Below the pieces are notes generated by a model. The model saw only the letters and a program-made list of their open reading frames with translations. It was not told the DNA's origin and made no database searches. Of a stretch of 64,000 bases of DNA, positions 56,101 through 64,000 are shown piece by piece. How positions within the stretch are numbered: position 1 is the first letter of the stretch; each line of letters starts with the position of its first letter. The DNA comes from Tethya wilhelma. Lineage: Eukaryota > Porifera > Demospongiae > Tethyida > Tethyidae. Position numbers and translations under genes: made by a program. The stretch spans positions 2,719,862 through 2,783,861 of the forward strand of contig CAXIPT010000003.1 of the NCBI GenBank assembly GCA_964030475.1, given 5' to 3'.

Positions 56101-58089
56101 AAGTTTGCAGAGGAATGCCACACAGCCTTCATACGTGGACAACAGGCCCTGGACAGACTCCTGTGGAATGAGACAGCAAGATACTACAATGCCTACACCC
56201 GGCACAATCGTAATGATAGGAACTTGCTCACACCACCCAAAAGACCAGACCCACCTGGGGCAATTATGACGGACACATTTTATTCCCAGGTTGGATGCTG
56301 GAAATGTTTGCTTGCAGTCCATGCACTCACATCTACAAATGTACATCCATCTGTGTTACATGCATGTATCGGATTAGCATACATGTGCATGCAGGCCTGA
56401 TAATGTGAAGATAAACTGTGTGCTATATAGCTCCCAATTATTATAACTGTTACAATAGCTTTAGCTTCAAAATTCAGTTATTATAGTTAGCACCAAAGCT
56501 TTTCGTTCTATGTGACAGAACTCATCAGGATGACTTATAACGTTGATCAGACAGCCCCTTTTGTTTTGTTTTTTAATGCTCCTATTGTTATAAACACATG
56601 TTTTCTTTATATACAGGCTTGCTTGTTTTTGTGTTTTCTGTCTGTAAATCCTCTATATTTAACTGTTATCTGCATTTTTTTCAGTTTTATAAGTCATCCT
56701 GATGAGTTCTGTCACATAGAACGAAAAGCTTTGGTGCTAACTATAATAACTGAATTTTGAAGCTAAAGCTATTGTAACAGTCAGTATAATAATTGGGAGT
56801 TAGCACACAGTTTATCTTCACATTATCTATCAGATTAGCATACATGCAGGCCTTGAAGACCAAGTTGAAGAGTTCACTACTGTCTATGTAAAGTAGTGTA
56901 TACTGCCATTAATCAGGCTGACTTCTCCAATGCCCATGCATGCATGCATACATGACATATACATGTAGCTCAGTGCGGATATATAAGATGGAATTTCATA
57001 CTGCATATAGATCTAGCTGCATGCATCGCCTGCATGGGATCAAAGGTTCACTTATATATTGTCTCTAAATTTATGTTCCTCATTCATTGTCAATATGTTT
57101 CTATGTTCCTTGTTTATGGTTTTTCAATGCATTTTGTATATCAGGTGTTGGCCTACTCCCTAGGGCTGGGGACATTGGTCCAGAATGAGACACGCCTCAA
57201 ACTACACGTGAAAGCTGAACTAGAGCATAATGACTCACCGTATGGGATGTTGGTCCTAACAGGTAAAGTGTGATGCATATCCATGCATGTACATGCATGG
57301 ATGCATGCTATCATTGCTATGCACATTTATTTTAGCAATGTACAAGTAGAATTTCTAAAATTATTCACCAATATCTTCGAAAACAAAGTGTATTTCATTG
57401 CTCCTCCAGGTCGATATCATTACCCAGGTCCTTGGAGTGACAATGCTGTATGGATGATGGGGAACCCCAACTGGGCCACCATCAACATGCACCTGGGAGA
57501 GGTACATTCAATCGTCATTGAATATGTGTAGTGTAGTAATGTTTTGAAATAGACTAAATTATGACATATTATTATATTGATACAGTACTTGTCTCTCCAT
57601 TGCATGCAGAATGTCAACCAGGCCTTGGAAGTGGGAGTAAAGGCCATGGAACGCTATCGCTCTGTAATCCATGACCAATGGAACGTTGCGGGTGTGATGG
57701 GTGGTCTCGGGTATGGTGCTGATGGTATGTCGTACATCACCAGCCATTATGGCTACTTCATGTCCTCCTGGCACATGGTGATGGCACTGTCTGGCCAGAA
57801 AGCTAATGTGACTGAAAAGTCACTGACCTTTAACCCCAAGTTTGACCCTCAGATGGACCCTCTATTCACTCTACCTGTAGTGCTACCTGGGGTCTGGGGC
57901 TATCTCCAAAACAGCCGAGACCAGACAGCCACTGATTTGAAGGTGACCTATTCACTTCTACTGCAGTTTGGTTCTCTCGAACTAACCCATCTCTCAGTGG
58001 CCGACTGTGCTCATCCTGATAACTCCATCCAGATTGTGACTGTCACAAATGAGCTCACATCATGGAGCTGCTCCTATCGTTTGATATGA
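41174..58089 (+). CDS. Membrane-anchored GH116 glucosylceramidase-like protein
   Basis: Exons: 41174-41301, 42229-42671, 42747-42965, 43039-43469, 43684-43788, 43914-44124, 45146-45314, 48275-48339, 48427-48608, 48756-49056, 49281-49477, 57145-57262, 57410-57501 and 57610-58089. The sum is 3141 nt (1046 aa plus stop) with all phases matching. Exon 2 starts with a transmembrane anchor ([18 protein letters not shown]), giving a type II topology with a short cytosolic N-terminus. GH116/GBA2 landmarks are [29 protein letters not shown] (likely the catalytic acid Asp) and [15 protein letters not shown]. The Glu in RWRQWEAYD is a candidate nucleophile. Exon 4 adds a PAN/apple-like insert ([17 protein letters not shown]). 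The family cleaves beta-glucosides such as glucosylceramide. Unlike GBA2, this one appears to face the lumen or outside. A second copy of exons 8-11 is at 55087-56289. A few ORFs between the copies run on the other strand. Confidence 0.88.
41970..42010. repeat. Perfect 20-bp hairpin, first of a pair
   Basis: 41970-41989 (AGCACCTTTTCTCTCAGGTG) is followed after one base by its exact reverse complement at 41991-42010. It lies in intron 1 of the GH116-like gene. Confidence 0.92.
42011..42050. repeat. Perfect 14-bp hairpin, second of a pair
   Basis: 42016-42029 (GCTTATCTATTTCT) and 42031-42044 are exact reverse complements around a single G. Imperfect pairing extends outward. It is only five bases from the first hairpin. 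Confidence 0.9.
45470..47080. repeat. Array of ~370-bp direct repeats followed by inverted copies (intron 7)
   Basis: Landmarks GGCCAAATTAGCTCTTCACA, TTGTACAGTGCCTAA, CCAACTTTGTATCCTTT, CAACAAACCATTGACTGA and AAAAACACCTAAAAACAC recur in the same order near 45500-45880, 45880-46245 and 46245-46545. They then run in reverse orientation at about 46545-46800 and 46800-47080. No coding potential is seen. The array sits just upstream of the duplicated block. Confidence 0.75.
47233..49731. repeat. ~2.5-kb segmental duplication, copy 1 (carries GH116 exons 8-11)
   Basis: Homologous to 54040-56543 (offset 6812 bp in the exon part). The first 900 bp differ by small indels and substitutions. From about 48200 to 49731 I see no clear difference, introns included. 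The right boundary is inside a foldback arm (GACTTATAACG), after which this copy joins a truncated minus-strand membrane gene. Confidence 0.92.
47445..48238. repeat. Repeat family A, copy 2
   Basis: Same sequence as 6500-7265, including the GCGCATGCGC palindrome and the inverted pair 47840-47950 / 48125-48235. It ends about 37 bp before the acceptor of GH116 exon 8. Confidence 0.8.
49655..50566 (-). pseudogene. Truncated paralogue of the seven-pass membrane protein, fused to foldback sequence
   Basis: 303 codons from ATG 50566. A signal-peptide-like start ([18 protein letters not shown]) is followed by an ectodomain closely similar to that of the gene at 51222-53117 (shared [20 protein letters not shown] start, [16 protein letters not shown], NRSPHGDx[17 protein letters not shown]). 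It breaks off inside the first transmembrane segment at VMCLLYL. The last ~22 residues ([14 protein letters not shown]...) are read from the arm of the foldback element. The ORF is intact and could encode a secreted or weakly anchored ectodomain. It is more likely a rearrangement remnant lying inside the GH116 gene. Confidence 0.75.
50567..51221. other. Spacer between the two membrane-protein copies
   Basis: AT-rich, with no gene or strong repeat recognised. It should contain the 3' flank of 51222-53117 and the promoter of the truncated copy. Confidence 0.5.
51222..53117 (-). CDS. Seven-pass membrane protein with large ectodomain (unknown family)
   Basis: 631 codons, single exon, from ATG 53117 ([17 protein letters not shown], signal peptide) to TAA 51222. 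An alternative TTG start further upstream has no support. Residues about 30-265 are an extracellular domain with N-glycosylation sites (NNT, NTTS, NRS) and a few cysteines. From about 268 there are seven, possibly eight, hydrophobic spans: [109 protein letters not shown] and [19 protein letters not shown]. Cytosolic-looking parts hold a CCCC run and a CPTC motif. The topology resembles a receptor, but I recognise no GPCR-class signature. The whole gene lies antisense inside the GH116 gene, between the two copies of exons 8-11. Confidence 0.82.
   Translation of the reverse strand: MEIWHISVPMIICIMVVSLLSPCCCSSLSFEGTDQHQVQTTCAQLFNEFQRALLQDEGNVHALKNKFYYSPTASLVLLKVIYHLTFEQKITTLMVNNRQVCQLETNEWVNNTDPHQDSTSLGAVFNTTSRNSTHEIDEQLLLPQTVTLGWTSSGIYTWIHPLVLTGLQVQTPFQLLRIWRLFLDNRSPHGDAFLWDGSYELPTLHLNLHITSLPCLPSQDLVYSVLSDLNSDLKLHASQNDELSQDLIGYTLPSTSVTNKIIATNFDVKLVNIYTQVMCLLYLAFICTITVLYYKPKKGHSGKSEVKLFIDSVINEKNSLITTAIRIMTTTCLIGEVICRFTNSGLKTKYREEGDNGMGAFLGLWLPQITLFVTIVIQISFVWLYSYYTCCCCSEEKAFKLVMRSWHASFRKFANFSASTICFLYSAFPTIVLMLAYPTQITAIFVFVASYLLFTTIVFAAALTISQYKCPTCKKQAHYNDPETQFQPYSPKANKSATVSSAGTGKFHTKYCTLQFAYQLVLIVVAWFITVSFNFLWLVLLYLILIGSGSVIDTGPLFIISLIPPVLLSLISWFLKKIVTVNAKIEPTSVDEEVDIPDGVKGIEKLHVTTSLSNDPNLEEKVLASHGEFKC
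53118..54039. other. Spacer between the membrane gene and the second duplicated block
   Basis: Mostly AT-rich. A minus-strand ORF at 53326-53574 starts near a TTTGCAG acceptor and encodes about 70 residues ([11 protein letters not shown]...). It could be an isolated exon, but nothing else supports it. Confidence 0.4.
54283..55048. repeat. Repeat family A, copy 3
   Basis: Carried within the segmental duplication. Nearly identical to 47445-48238 and similar to 6500-7265. Confidence 0.8.
55087..56289 (+). other. Second copy of GH116 exons 8-11
   Basis: Exons at 55087-55151, 55239-55420, 55568-55868 and 56093-56289, all with the same splice sites and the same predicted protein as 48275-49477. 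Exon 11 ends in phase 0 while exon 8 starts in phase 2, and the cassette is 745 nt (1 mod 3). An mRNA carrying both copies would therefore be out of frame; each copy alone fits perfectly between exon 7 (45314) and exon 12 (57145). Either the copies are used alternatively, or one is silent or an assembly artefact. Confidence 0.85.
56400..56827. repeat. Foldback element with ~141-bp arms
   Basis: 56400-56540 is mirrored by 56687-56827 (reverse complement with few mismatches), around an interior of about 146 bp with a T-rich segment. The flanks carry a direct repeat GATTAGCATACATG..CAGGCCT (about 56371-56398 and 56832-56854), possibly a target duplication. The left arm alone is also present in copy 1 of the duplicated block (about 49588-49728). 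Confidence 0.85.
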
Positions 58090-59184
58090 CTCCTTCACCT
58101 GTAGCTGGATTATCATGATTGAGTACTATTAATTTTAGTATATTTCCAGGTTTCAAAACTTTTTTGGATGCAGCAAATTAAGACAGAGCAGCAAAAGGAC
58201 AGACAAGATAGCATTAGCTAATATGAGTGTCTCTGATTGAACACATGCATATGCACACACACAAAAAAATACTGTAGAATAAATAAAAAAAAGTGGAGAA
58301 TAAACAACAGGTGTATGATTTACGGGTAAGGCTGCTTTTTAAAAGTGTTTGGGGTTGGGCTATTGACATTGTGACTGGGTAATGAGTTCCATGCTGGGAT
58401 TACATGCACTAAATAAGAAACGAAGACAGGTACATGGGATTGGGTGTTTACAAACTTAAGGCAGTTTAAAATGCATGCATGTTGTTATGAGGGTGATGGG
58501 GTGAGAGGTGGGGGTACAGAGGAAGGTGGGATGATAGGTTATTGATAATGTTGTAGCAAGTTTTCAAGTTTTTAAAATTGCAGTTTGCTTCCAGGAGCCG
58601 GAGAGGGCCTAATGCAGAGAGGTAGTCCCATTTCCAGTGTTGAGTGCCAATTCTCGCTGCAAATTTTTAAACTTTTTCCAGGGATGATGTTTGAGTCACC
58701 TGGAACGGATTCCATACAGCACAACAGTATGAATTTAGGACAAACAGCAGTAGATGATACAGAGCGGACATTCAAGGGGACTTGAACCGTTGGTACCGGT
58801 GGATATATAGCCAAATGACATTTTGACACTCTGCAGGATAGCTTATGTGCCTCCACCAAGAGAGCTTGGAGGTGATGGTGACACCAACGTATCAGATGAC
58901 TCCATCATGAGCCGCTGGCATGGGGCAACACATGCAGTGCTTGTGAGATCGAGACACCGCGTACGTACGTACCGCGCCGCGCCGCGCCGCGAGATTATTG
59001 TGACGTCACGATTTCCTCAGGAATTCCCGGAATTCCGGAATTGGAAATTAAAACTTCCAGGTATAAAAAGCAACGTTTTTTAATACTTTCTCAGAAAAGT
59101 ATCAGTATGTACGTTACCGTTATCACAGTTTTCAAGTGACTGTCAAATTACTGACCTTTTTCTTTTGTGTTTTTCTGCCGAAAC
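58090..59184. other. Intergenic region between the GH116 gene and the zinc-finger-like gene
   Basis: The 3' flank of the GH116-like gene is AT-rich up to about 58560. The part from about 58800 to 59184 becomes CpG-rich and is the promoter/5'UTR of the next gene. No coding exon is supported. Confidence 0.5.
58961..59060 (+). promoter_or_regulatory. CpG-rich promoter with CRE palindrome and ETS/NF-kB-like sites
   Basis: A CGCCG repeat patch (about 58972-58992) is followed by TGACGTCA (59001-59008, the full CRE/ATF palindrome). Closely spaced GGAATTCCC and CCGGAA motifs follow (59020-59042). All lie 125-225 bp upstream of the ATG at 59185. Confidence 0.6.
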
Positions 59185-61589
59185 ATGGCCAGTCAGGGCT
59201 CTGTAAGTTATCATATCTGATAGCATCGCACTGATTTTACAATACTTGTATACAGTATAAGCCTACGTATCTATTTTCTTTGCTCTTGCAGTTTACCAAG
59301 AAGGATATCGTCACTTTGGTGGCGAGACATCCTAGAGAGAGATTTTTCTGCCCTGCATGTAACCTCTCAGGCGTAAGTTTATTCATAGATCATAAACTTC
59401 ATGCACGCATGTTTTGTTGTTAGAAGCTTTGAGTCACACACTGCATGTAAGCGTTAACCATGGAGTACCACATTATGGAATGTGGTCTTCTGTTTTTGAA
59501 ATGAAGGCACGCATGAACTCTTCGAATGGGTTCTCTGAAACTATTAGCATAAAGCTATAATATGCATGTATGTTATATTACAATGTCATCTATACATGAT
59601 AATATAAGTCACTATTGATCTGTTCTTATAATTATACCTACTGCAGCGGAGACGCTACTTTGTGGAGTTCAGGGGACTGGGTAGCCTCGAGGGGACGTTG
59701 TACTTCCATCACATGAAGTCTAAGCACTGTAAGTTACTGCATGAGAGAACCATTGCTATCCCAATAAATGTCTAGCCCTAGACCCCGCCCAAACTGGTCC
59801 ACTTCTGCCGTTCTCCGCACGAAATTGTGCGGCTCCAATCAGATTGCTTACATGAAGTCATGTGATAATCATGTTACATGACTAAACATTGATTTTGGAA
59901 GTCGCAAAAATTTGTTACAGTATGCAAAATTTTTGCCAGTGTGTAAAAAGTTTTGAAACCTGGTGAAACTCGAACAACATACCATTGACATCGTTGAAGC
60001 TCCCCCTTTCATCTTTAAATGGAACAGATAAGAATTTAGTAATAAAGGTACGAGCATGCATGTGGTAGAGTTTAGTGTGATCCTGACTTGAAGAACTTGA
60101 TCTATTGACTATTCGCCGAAGATTATTTACCAACTATACTCTTTTCTCAAAAGGCTTAATAAAGTATCCTAGCTGCTTGCAATTGGACACACATCGTCAC
60201 AAAATAACTATAATATCAGTGTTGAAACTTACTCGCGCAAATGCAGCAAAATCATGCAGTAAATAAGTTTTTGAGGACAGCATGCACGTATTGATGATGA
60301 AGCTACATTCCAGAATTTCACCGGATGTGCACCAGTTTTCTAGACTCCCATTTTTTGCTGGCAAAATAGGTGGGGTCTAGGGCTAGACTATCTCAATAAT
60401 ATTATATTTTTGCTGTAACTGCGTTCCATTGGATAGTATCCATGTTGCATACATTTATGCATGCAGTGTAGCTATAGAATTAACATTAATGCATGTGTAC
60501 ATGTGTGTATTGGTAGCCTTGTTCCCATGCACTCTCCTCCCTCAGATAGTGCTATGCTGAATTCTTGTACTATTATCACAGCATGAATCATGCAATGCCA
60601 TGCTGGTCTCACTATGGCCAGTGTAGCTCTGCCTTTTTGCTTAAAACCACGAAAATATTGATAATTACTAGGTTCTATAGTTTTACCCAAAAGGGTTGTG
60701 TTTGTTTGTTTGTTTTTTGTTGTTTTTTTTGCATAAATTAATGCATTATAATATTACACAACATGAAACCTACAAACAAAGGACACTTTGGGGACAATAT
60801 AAATTTGTCTCGTTTTTCCTTTGTATAGAGAGGTTGTCCTCTTCTAAGAGGCTCTGTTTGTGTTGCTACAATAGAGAATTGAAAATTTTTGGGAACGGTA
60901 CAAGAACATGCATGACCTTTGTTGAGAAGTTTATAATACAGTGTCCCTACTCTGGAGGGTCCACTTAGTGACTATCGGATGTTCTACTGTATACTAAGTA
61001 TCATCAAAGCGTACATGCATGGCTTTGTATGCATACAATGCCATGCACAGTGCATGGCCCACTATGACCATGGTGCCTTTTTGCTTAAAACCAAGCAAAA
61101 TAACTTACNAAATTGTGAAAATTTCGTAGTCACTAAATTTTTGTAGTCGCTACAGACTACGAAATTAAATGCACGAAAAAATTACAAAATAGTGGGTGGG
61201 GGCTGCGTAACGCGGCGATGCTACGAAAATTATTCAGCACGAAAATTTAACGTACGAAAATTTTGGTAGTAACATTGCAATCATACATACAGTATAAGTA
61301 CATAGTGTGTGATCATGCATCTTTTCTATCTGCAGTCCCCAACGGAGTGCCTCCGTCCGCCTCGCGGCTCTACCGGGGTCAGCTGAGAGACCTGCCCGGT
61401 CCCCTGTTCCCTCTTGAGAGTAAGTCTTGAACATAGCTGCACTGTGACTTCATTGCCTTTAATTTGCGAGTTCACTTGTCATTGACATCCTTATTTATAT
61501 AGTGCTTAGATGTGTAAAAGTGTATGGGAATAACAACTAGTTTTTCTCAGTTGTAATAGAAGACTATAGCAAATAATACAACATGCATC

Positions 61590-61643
<54 letters not shown>

Positions 61644-62976
61644 TGTGTGTTGGTTGGTTAGGGGGGGCATATGGTGGATGCAAACATGTCATGCATGCAC
61701 AGGCTGCCTAGACACGTGCAGCATACAGTGACGTGACTCAGAGACAAGCACAACTGAACATGATTTCATTATTCTGTTTCAAATACTGTGAAGTCGATCT
61801 CTGAATACAGTATATCTCTCAGAGATCCACTAAAAAATTTGTTTCTACTAGCCTTGTTCCCAGGCCTTCCCCTTTTTAGATGTGTCAAAACAACCAAAAT
61901 GAATAAATTAAGGAAAGCCTGGGAACCAGACTATGTTTCTACCACAACTGTAGTACAATTGTGCAATTCAATATGTGGGTGGGCCACTATACTAAGTGTA
62001 AGGGCTGGCCTTCATGCTTCTGTGAATTCTCAGTATTGTTGTGTGAGTCATCCTCTTTGTATCCAGTGAGTGTTTTTATGTTCTCTGTGTCAATCCTCAT
62101 AACAATTATGGTTGTCAAGCAGACTGTTCTAATTAATTTTCACAATTCCAAGGGACATCTGCATCTTGCTATATTGCCTACATGTCTTCTCATTGTCAAT
62201 GTGTGGTCTATCTTTCTGCCTCCTTTGTCTTTGCCCCCACATCCCCTGGCCCCTCCTCCAGTGTCTCCCTTTGTAGCCTGTAGCAATATCATAGCCTTGT
62301 TCACAGGCACAATCACTAATTTGTTAGATATTATGATGTATGTTATAATTATTATCAAACAGAGCTTTTATAGATTGACAAGAGAGTATAACTGCACAAA
62401 TGTCAAGCTCACTCACCTTTTGAGTATGAAGCACCTGTGCACGCACACATTGTCCATTCCTATGATTTCTAGCACAATATGGGACCTGGCATAGCCAGAG
62501 CTGTTCCAACATGAAGAGAATATAAGAACTCTAGAGATAAAAATTTCTCCAAACTATTGTGTTACTATCAGACTAAAAACTGAATGGTTTGGATCAGTCC
62601 ACATCTGAGATCAACTTACAAAAAATTATGCATCATGTTTAAAGATTTATTTCAATTTAGGTGCACAATTACTACACAGTAGTGATGAGATGTGAACCAC
62701 AACAAATTTCAGTAGCCTAGTATCTTGTTACAACTGGCTAAATTTGTGGGTATTTTGCTTTGAAGTCCTACACATTGCTTTTGCCTTTGTATGCTCCCAA
62801 TCATATACACTAGTTTAAAGACAAAATTTTGTTATTGTTTCCGTAGGAGTTACGCTCAAGGACCGGCAAAGAGCCTTAAGAGCTCTTGGTGTGCAGGAGC
62901 AGGTAGGTATTGAAGAATAATACTAACAAACTTGAAATTTATATGATTCAATATGCCAACAGCCAGCGTAAAGGTC

Positions 62977-63009
<33 letters not shown>

Positions 63010-63714
63010 GTTAGGCTCAGAGGTGATTGGTGTGTGTGTGTGTGTGTGTGTTGACATTTAATATATAGAGCCTTACATATTATCGTGACTACCTCAGTTG
63101 TGCTTGTGAAACTATCACTACACCTTAAACAAACATAATGTCATACGTACAATGACTCTTTAAGGAAACATTACTAACTGAATCTTTTTTTGTACTTCAC
63201 AGAAGCCTAGCTTGAAGGAGGTGAGAGAAGAGGTAGGTTTTTAACTTGTACCTGCAATATTATATTTATTGAGTATTGAAATTAAAGTTAATTACTGCAT
63301 TGCATTTAAATTGTTGTACAATTGTGTATAATTTATACTTGTACTCAATGTTTTTACCCCACTTTATAATACATACAGATTGCTGCAGTGACCTCCCGCC
63401 TGGACCGGGTGGTTCTGGATCTCCTCGGAGATCCAGATCCTGACCCTAATCTGTTCGTTCCCCGGTTCAGGGTCGTGGTGAGTTTATAGCGTGATAATAT
63501 TATTATAGTCATTGTAAATTGAGGAGCTTTAGAATTTTCCCCACTCAATCATCTTTTCAGCTTTGTGCAAGTTTAATTTATTCTTATGTTAGTTGCTTAC
63601 AAATAATTTTTATTATTATCAAGATTTTTCACACCTCTCTATTAATCATTGTTTTAATAAATCATATTTTTTTCCCCTCAGGTAGAGGAGAGACTCAGAA
63701 GGATCGAGTCTGAC
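59185..63714 (+). CDS. Small C2H2-like zinc-binding protein, 3' end beyond window
   Basis: Eight phase-compatible exons: 59185-59202 (ATG; MASQGS), 59292-59372, 59647-59728, 61336-61419, 62847-62902, 63203-63232, 63379-63477 and 63682-63714 (followed by a GTAAGT donor). About 160 residues are visible. Residues 29-60 contain CPAC, then HHMKSKH about 25 residues later, a C2-H2-type zinc-finger spacing. A proline-rich turn (PSASRL..PGPLFPLE) and charged helices (LKDRQRALRALG, EVREEIAAVTSRLDRVVLDLLG, VEERLRRIES) follow. The exons are clearly more GC-rich than the introns. I do not recognise the family. A nucleic-acid-binding or nuclear role is only a guess from the finger. Confidence 0.78.
59770..60388. 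repeat. TIR element in intron 3 of the zinc-finger-like gene
   Basis: It starts GTCTAGCCCTAGACCCCGCC and ends GGTGGGGTCTAGGGCTAGAC, which pair at 19 of 20 positions. The 620-bp body lacks a meaningful ORF, so it is a non-autonomous DNA element. Confidence 0.8.
60748..60992. repeat. Interspersed repeat family C, copy 3
   Basis: Landmarks ACAAAGGACACTTTGGGGAC, AGAGGTTGTCCTCTTCT and GTTCTACTGTATAC are arranged as in 22917-23133. Confidence 0.7.
61092..61270. repeat. GAAAATTTC-type repeat; one ambiguous base
   Basis: A string of CGAAAATTT-like motifs in both orientations, distantly similar to family B and to 25850-26045. The N at 61109 is the only ambiguous base I noticed in the window. Confidence 0.45.
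61593..61651. repeat. (GT)n microsatellite
   Basis: A long GT run in the intron between exons 4 and 5 of the zinc-finger-like gene. Confidence 0.92.
62979..63052. repeat. (CA)n and (GT)n tracts forming an inverted pair
   Basis: CA repeats (about 62979-63008) and GT repeats (about 63032-63050), separated by about 24 bases, can fold on each other. Confidence 0.85.
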
Positions 63715-63793
63715 GTAAGTATTAGAATGTAACAATTTAAGACTTATAGTAAGTACATGCCATACTTGATATTACATATACGAATACCTTTAC

Positions 63794-64000
63794 AGTGAAA
63801 CCTCAGAACAAAAGTGACATTGGGGACAGTATAAATTCAACTTGTTTAATTGTCCTTTGTAGAGAGGTTGTCCTCTTCTTGGGGTTCTGTTTGTATTGCT
63901 ACAATAAGGAATTGCAATTTTTTGGAACCAAGAATATTGTCCATATGTTGAGAGGTTTATAATACATTGTCCCTATCCCAAAAGGTCTACTACATTGGAG
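63794..64000. repeat. Interspersed repeat family C, copy 4 (runs off the window)
   Basis: Starts CAGTGAAACCTCAGAACAAA and follows copy 3 in order (GAGGTTGTCCTCTTCTTGG, TTGAGAGGTTTATAATACA). It is cut by the window end. Confidence 0.7.

Larger units (their letters stand above)
54040..56543. repeat. ~2.5-kb segmental duplication, copy 2
   Basis: Second copy of 47233-49731. It has a short extra stretch near 54172-54200 not found in copy 1 and ends at GACTTATAACG, where the foldback element continues intact. Confidence 0.92.

Noticed and set aside
56512..56760. 82-codon plus-strand ORF with a hydrophobic stretch
   Set aside because: It is entirely inside the foldback element, and its hydrophobicity comes from a T-rich interior.
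61788..62494. Overlapping ORFs of 93 and 177 codons in an intron of the zinc-finger-like gene
   Set aside because: The composition is repeat-like and hydrophobic by chance, with no start context or homology, and they overlap each other in different frames.
62979..63052. CRISPR-like or tandem regulatory array
   Set aside because: It is only CA and GT microsatellites; there are no spacers or repeats of defined length.

Overview
The window looks like nuclear DNA of an early-branching animal, most likely a demosponge (Amphimedon-like). This is inferred from gene content and style, not from a search. The DNA is AT-rich, genes are intron-dense with short introns and canonical GT-AG sites, and foldback/TIR elements and (CA)n tracts are abundant. 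Gene products are metazoan: KATNAL2, TSP1/PLAC extracellular proteins, a GH116 glucosylceramidase relative, and a stonustoxin-like/FN3/GTPase protein.

Layout. (1) 2165-19486, plus strand: two tandem paralogues of a large secreted protein with an undescribed ~130-residue beta-rich repeat (about seven copies), two Ig domains, TSP1 repeats and a C-terminal PLAC domain. The second copy (11178-19486) can be followed from signal peptide to stop over 11 phase-compatible exons (about 1552 aa). The first copy lacks recognisable exons for the first three TSP1 repeats, and its signal exon is not visible. (2) 19921-28413, minus strand: katanin p60 ATPase-like 2 (KATNAL2), with a single-exon secreted ricin-type lectin (25008-25664, plus) nested in one of its introns. 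(3) 29209-38196, minus strand: a very long protein combining a helical N-terminus, a stonustoxin-family-like region, an FN3 array, a P-loop GTPase and a Cys/His-rich tail. It is interrupted by an almost identical 1451-bp tandem duplication that shifts the frame. (4) About 40434-40764, minus strand: a CARD/death-fold-like exon with an apparent frameshift. (5) 41174-58089, plus strand: a membrane-anchored GH116 glucosylceramidase-like gene of 14 exons whose summed coding length (3141 nt) is an exact multiple of three. Exons 8-11, which appear to carry both catalytic acids, occur twice (48275-49477 and 55087-56289) with indistinguishable protein sequence. Between the copies, on the opposite strand, lie a seven-pass membrane protein gene (51222-53117) and a truncated paralogue of it (49655-50566). 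(6) 59185-63714 and beyond, plus strand: the 5' part of a gene for a small C2H2-like protein with eight short, relatively GC-rich exons, behind a promoter with a CRE palindrome and ETS/NF-kB-like sites.

The rest is introns and intergenic DNA holding several TIR/foldback families, a tRNA-derived SINE family, microsatellites and very tight hairpins. The genes do not form an operon-like system. The themes worth following are extracellular recognition (TSP1/Ig/PLAC pair, lectin, seven-pass receptor-like protein), an immune-like multidomain GTPase, and three recent segmental duplications, two of which have consequences for coding. Those two are so similar that assembly error must be ruled out first.
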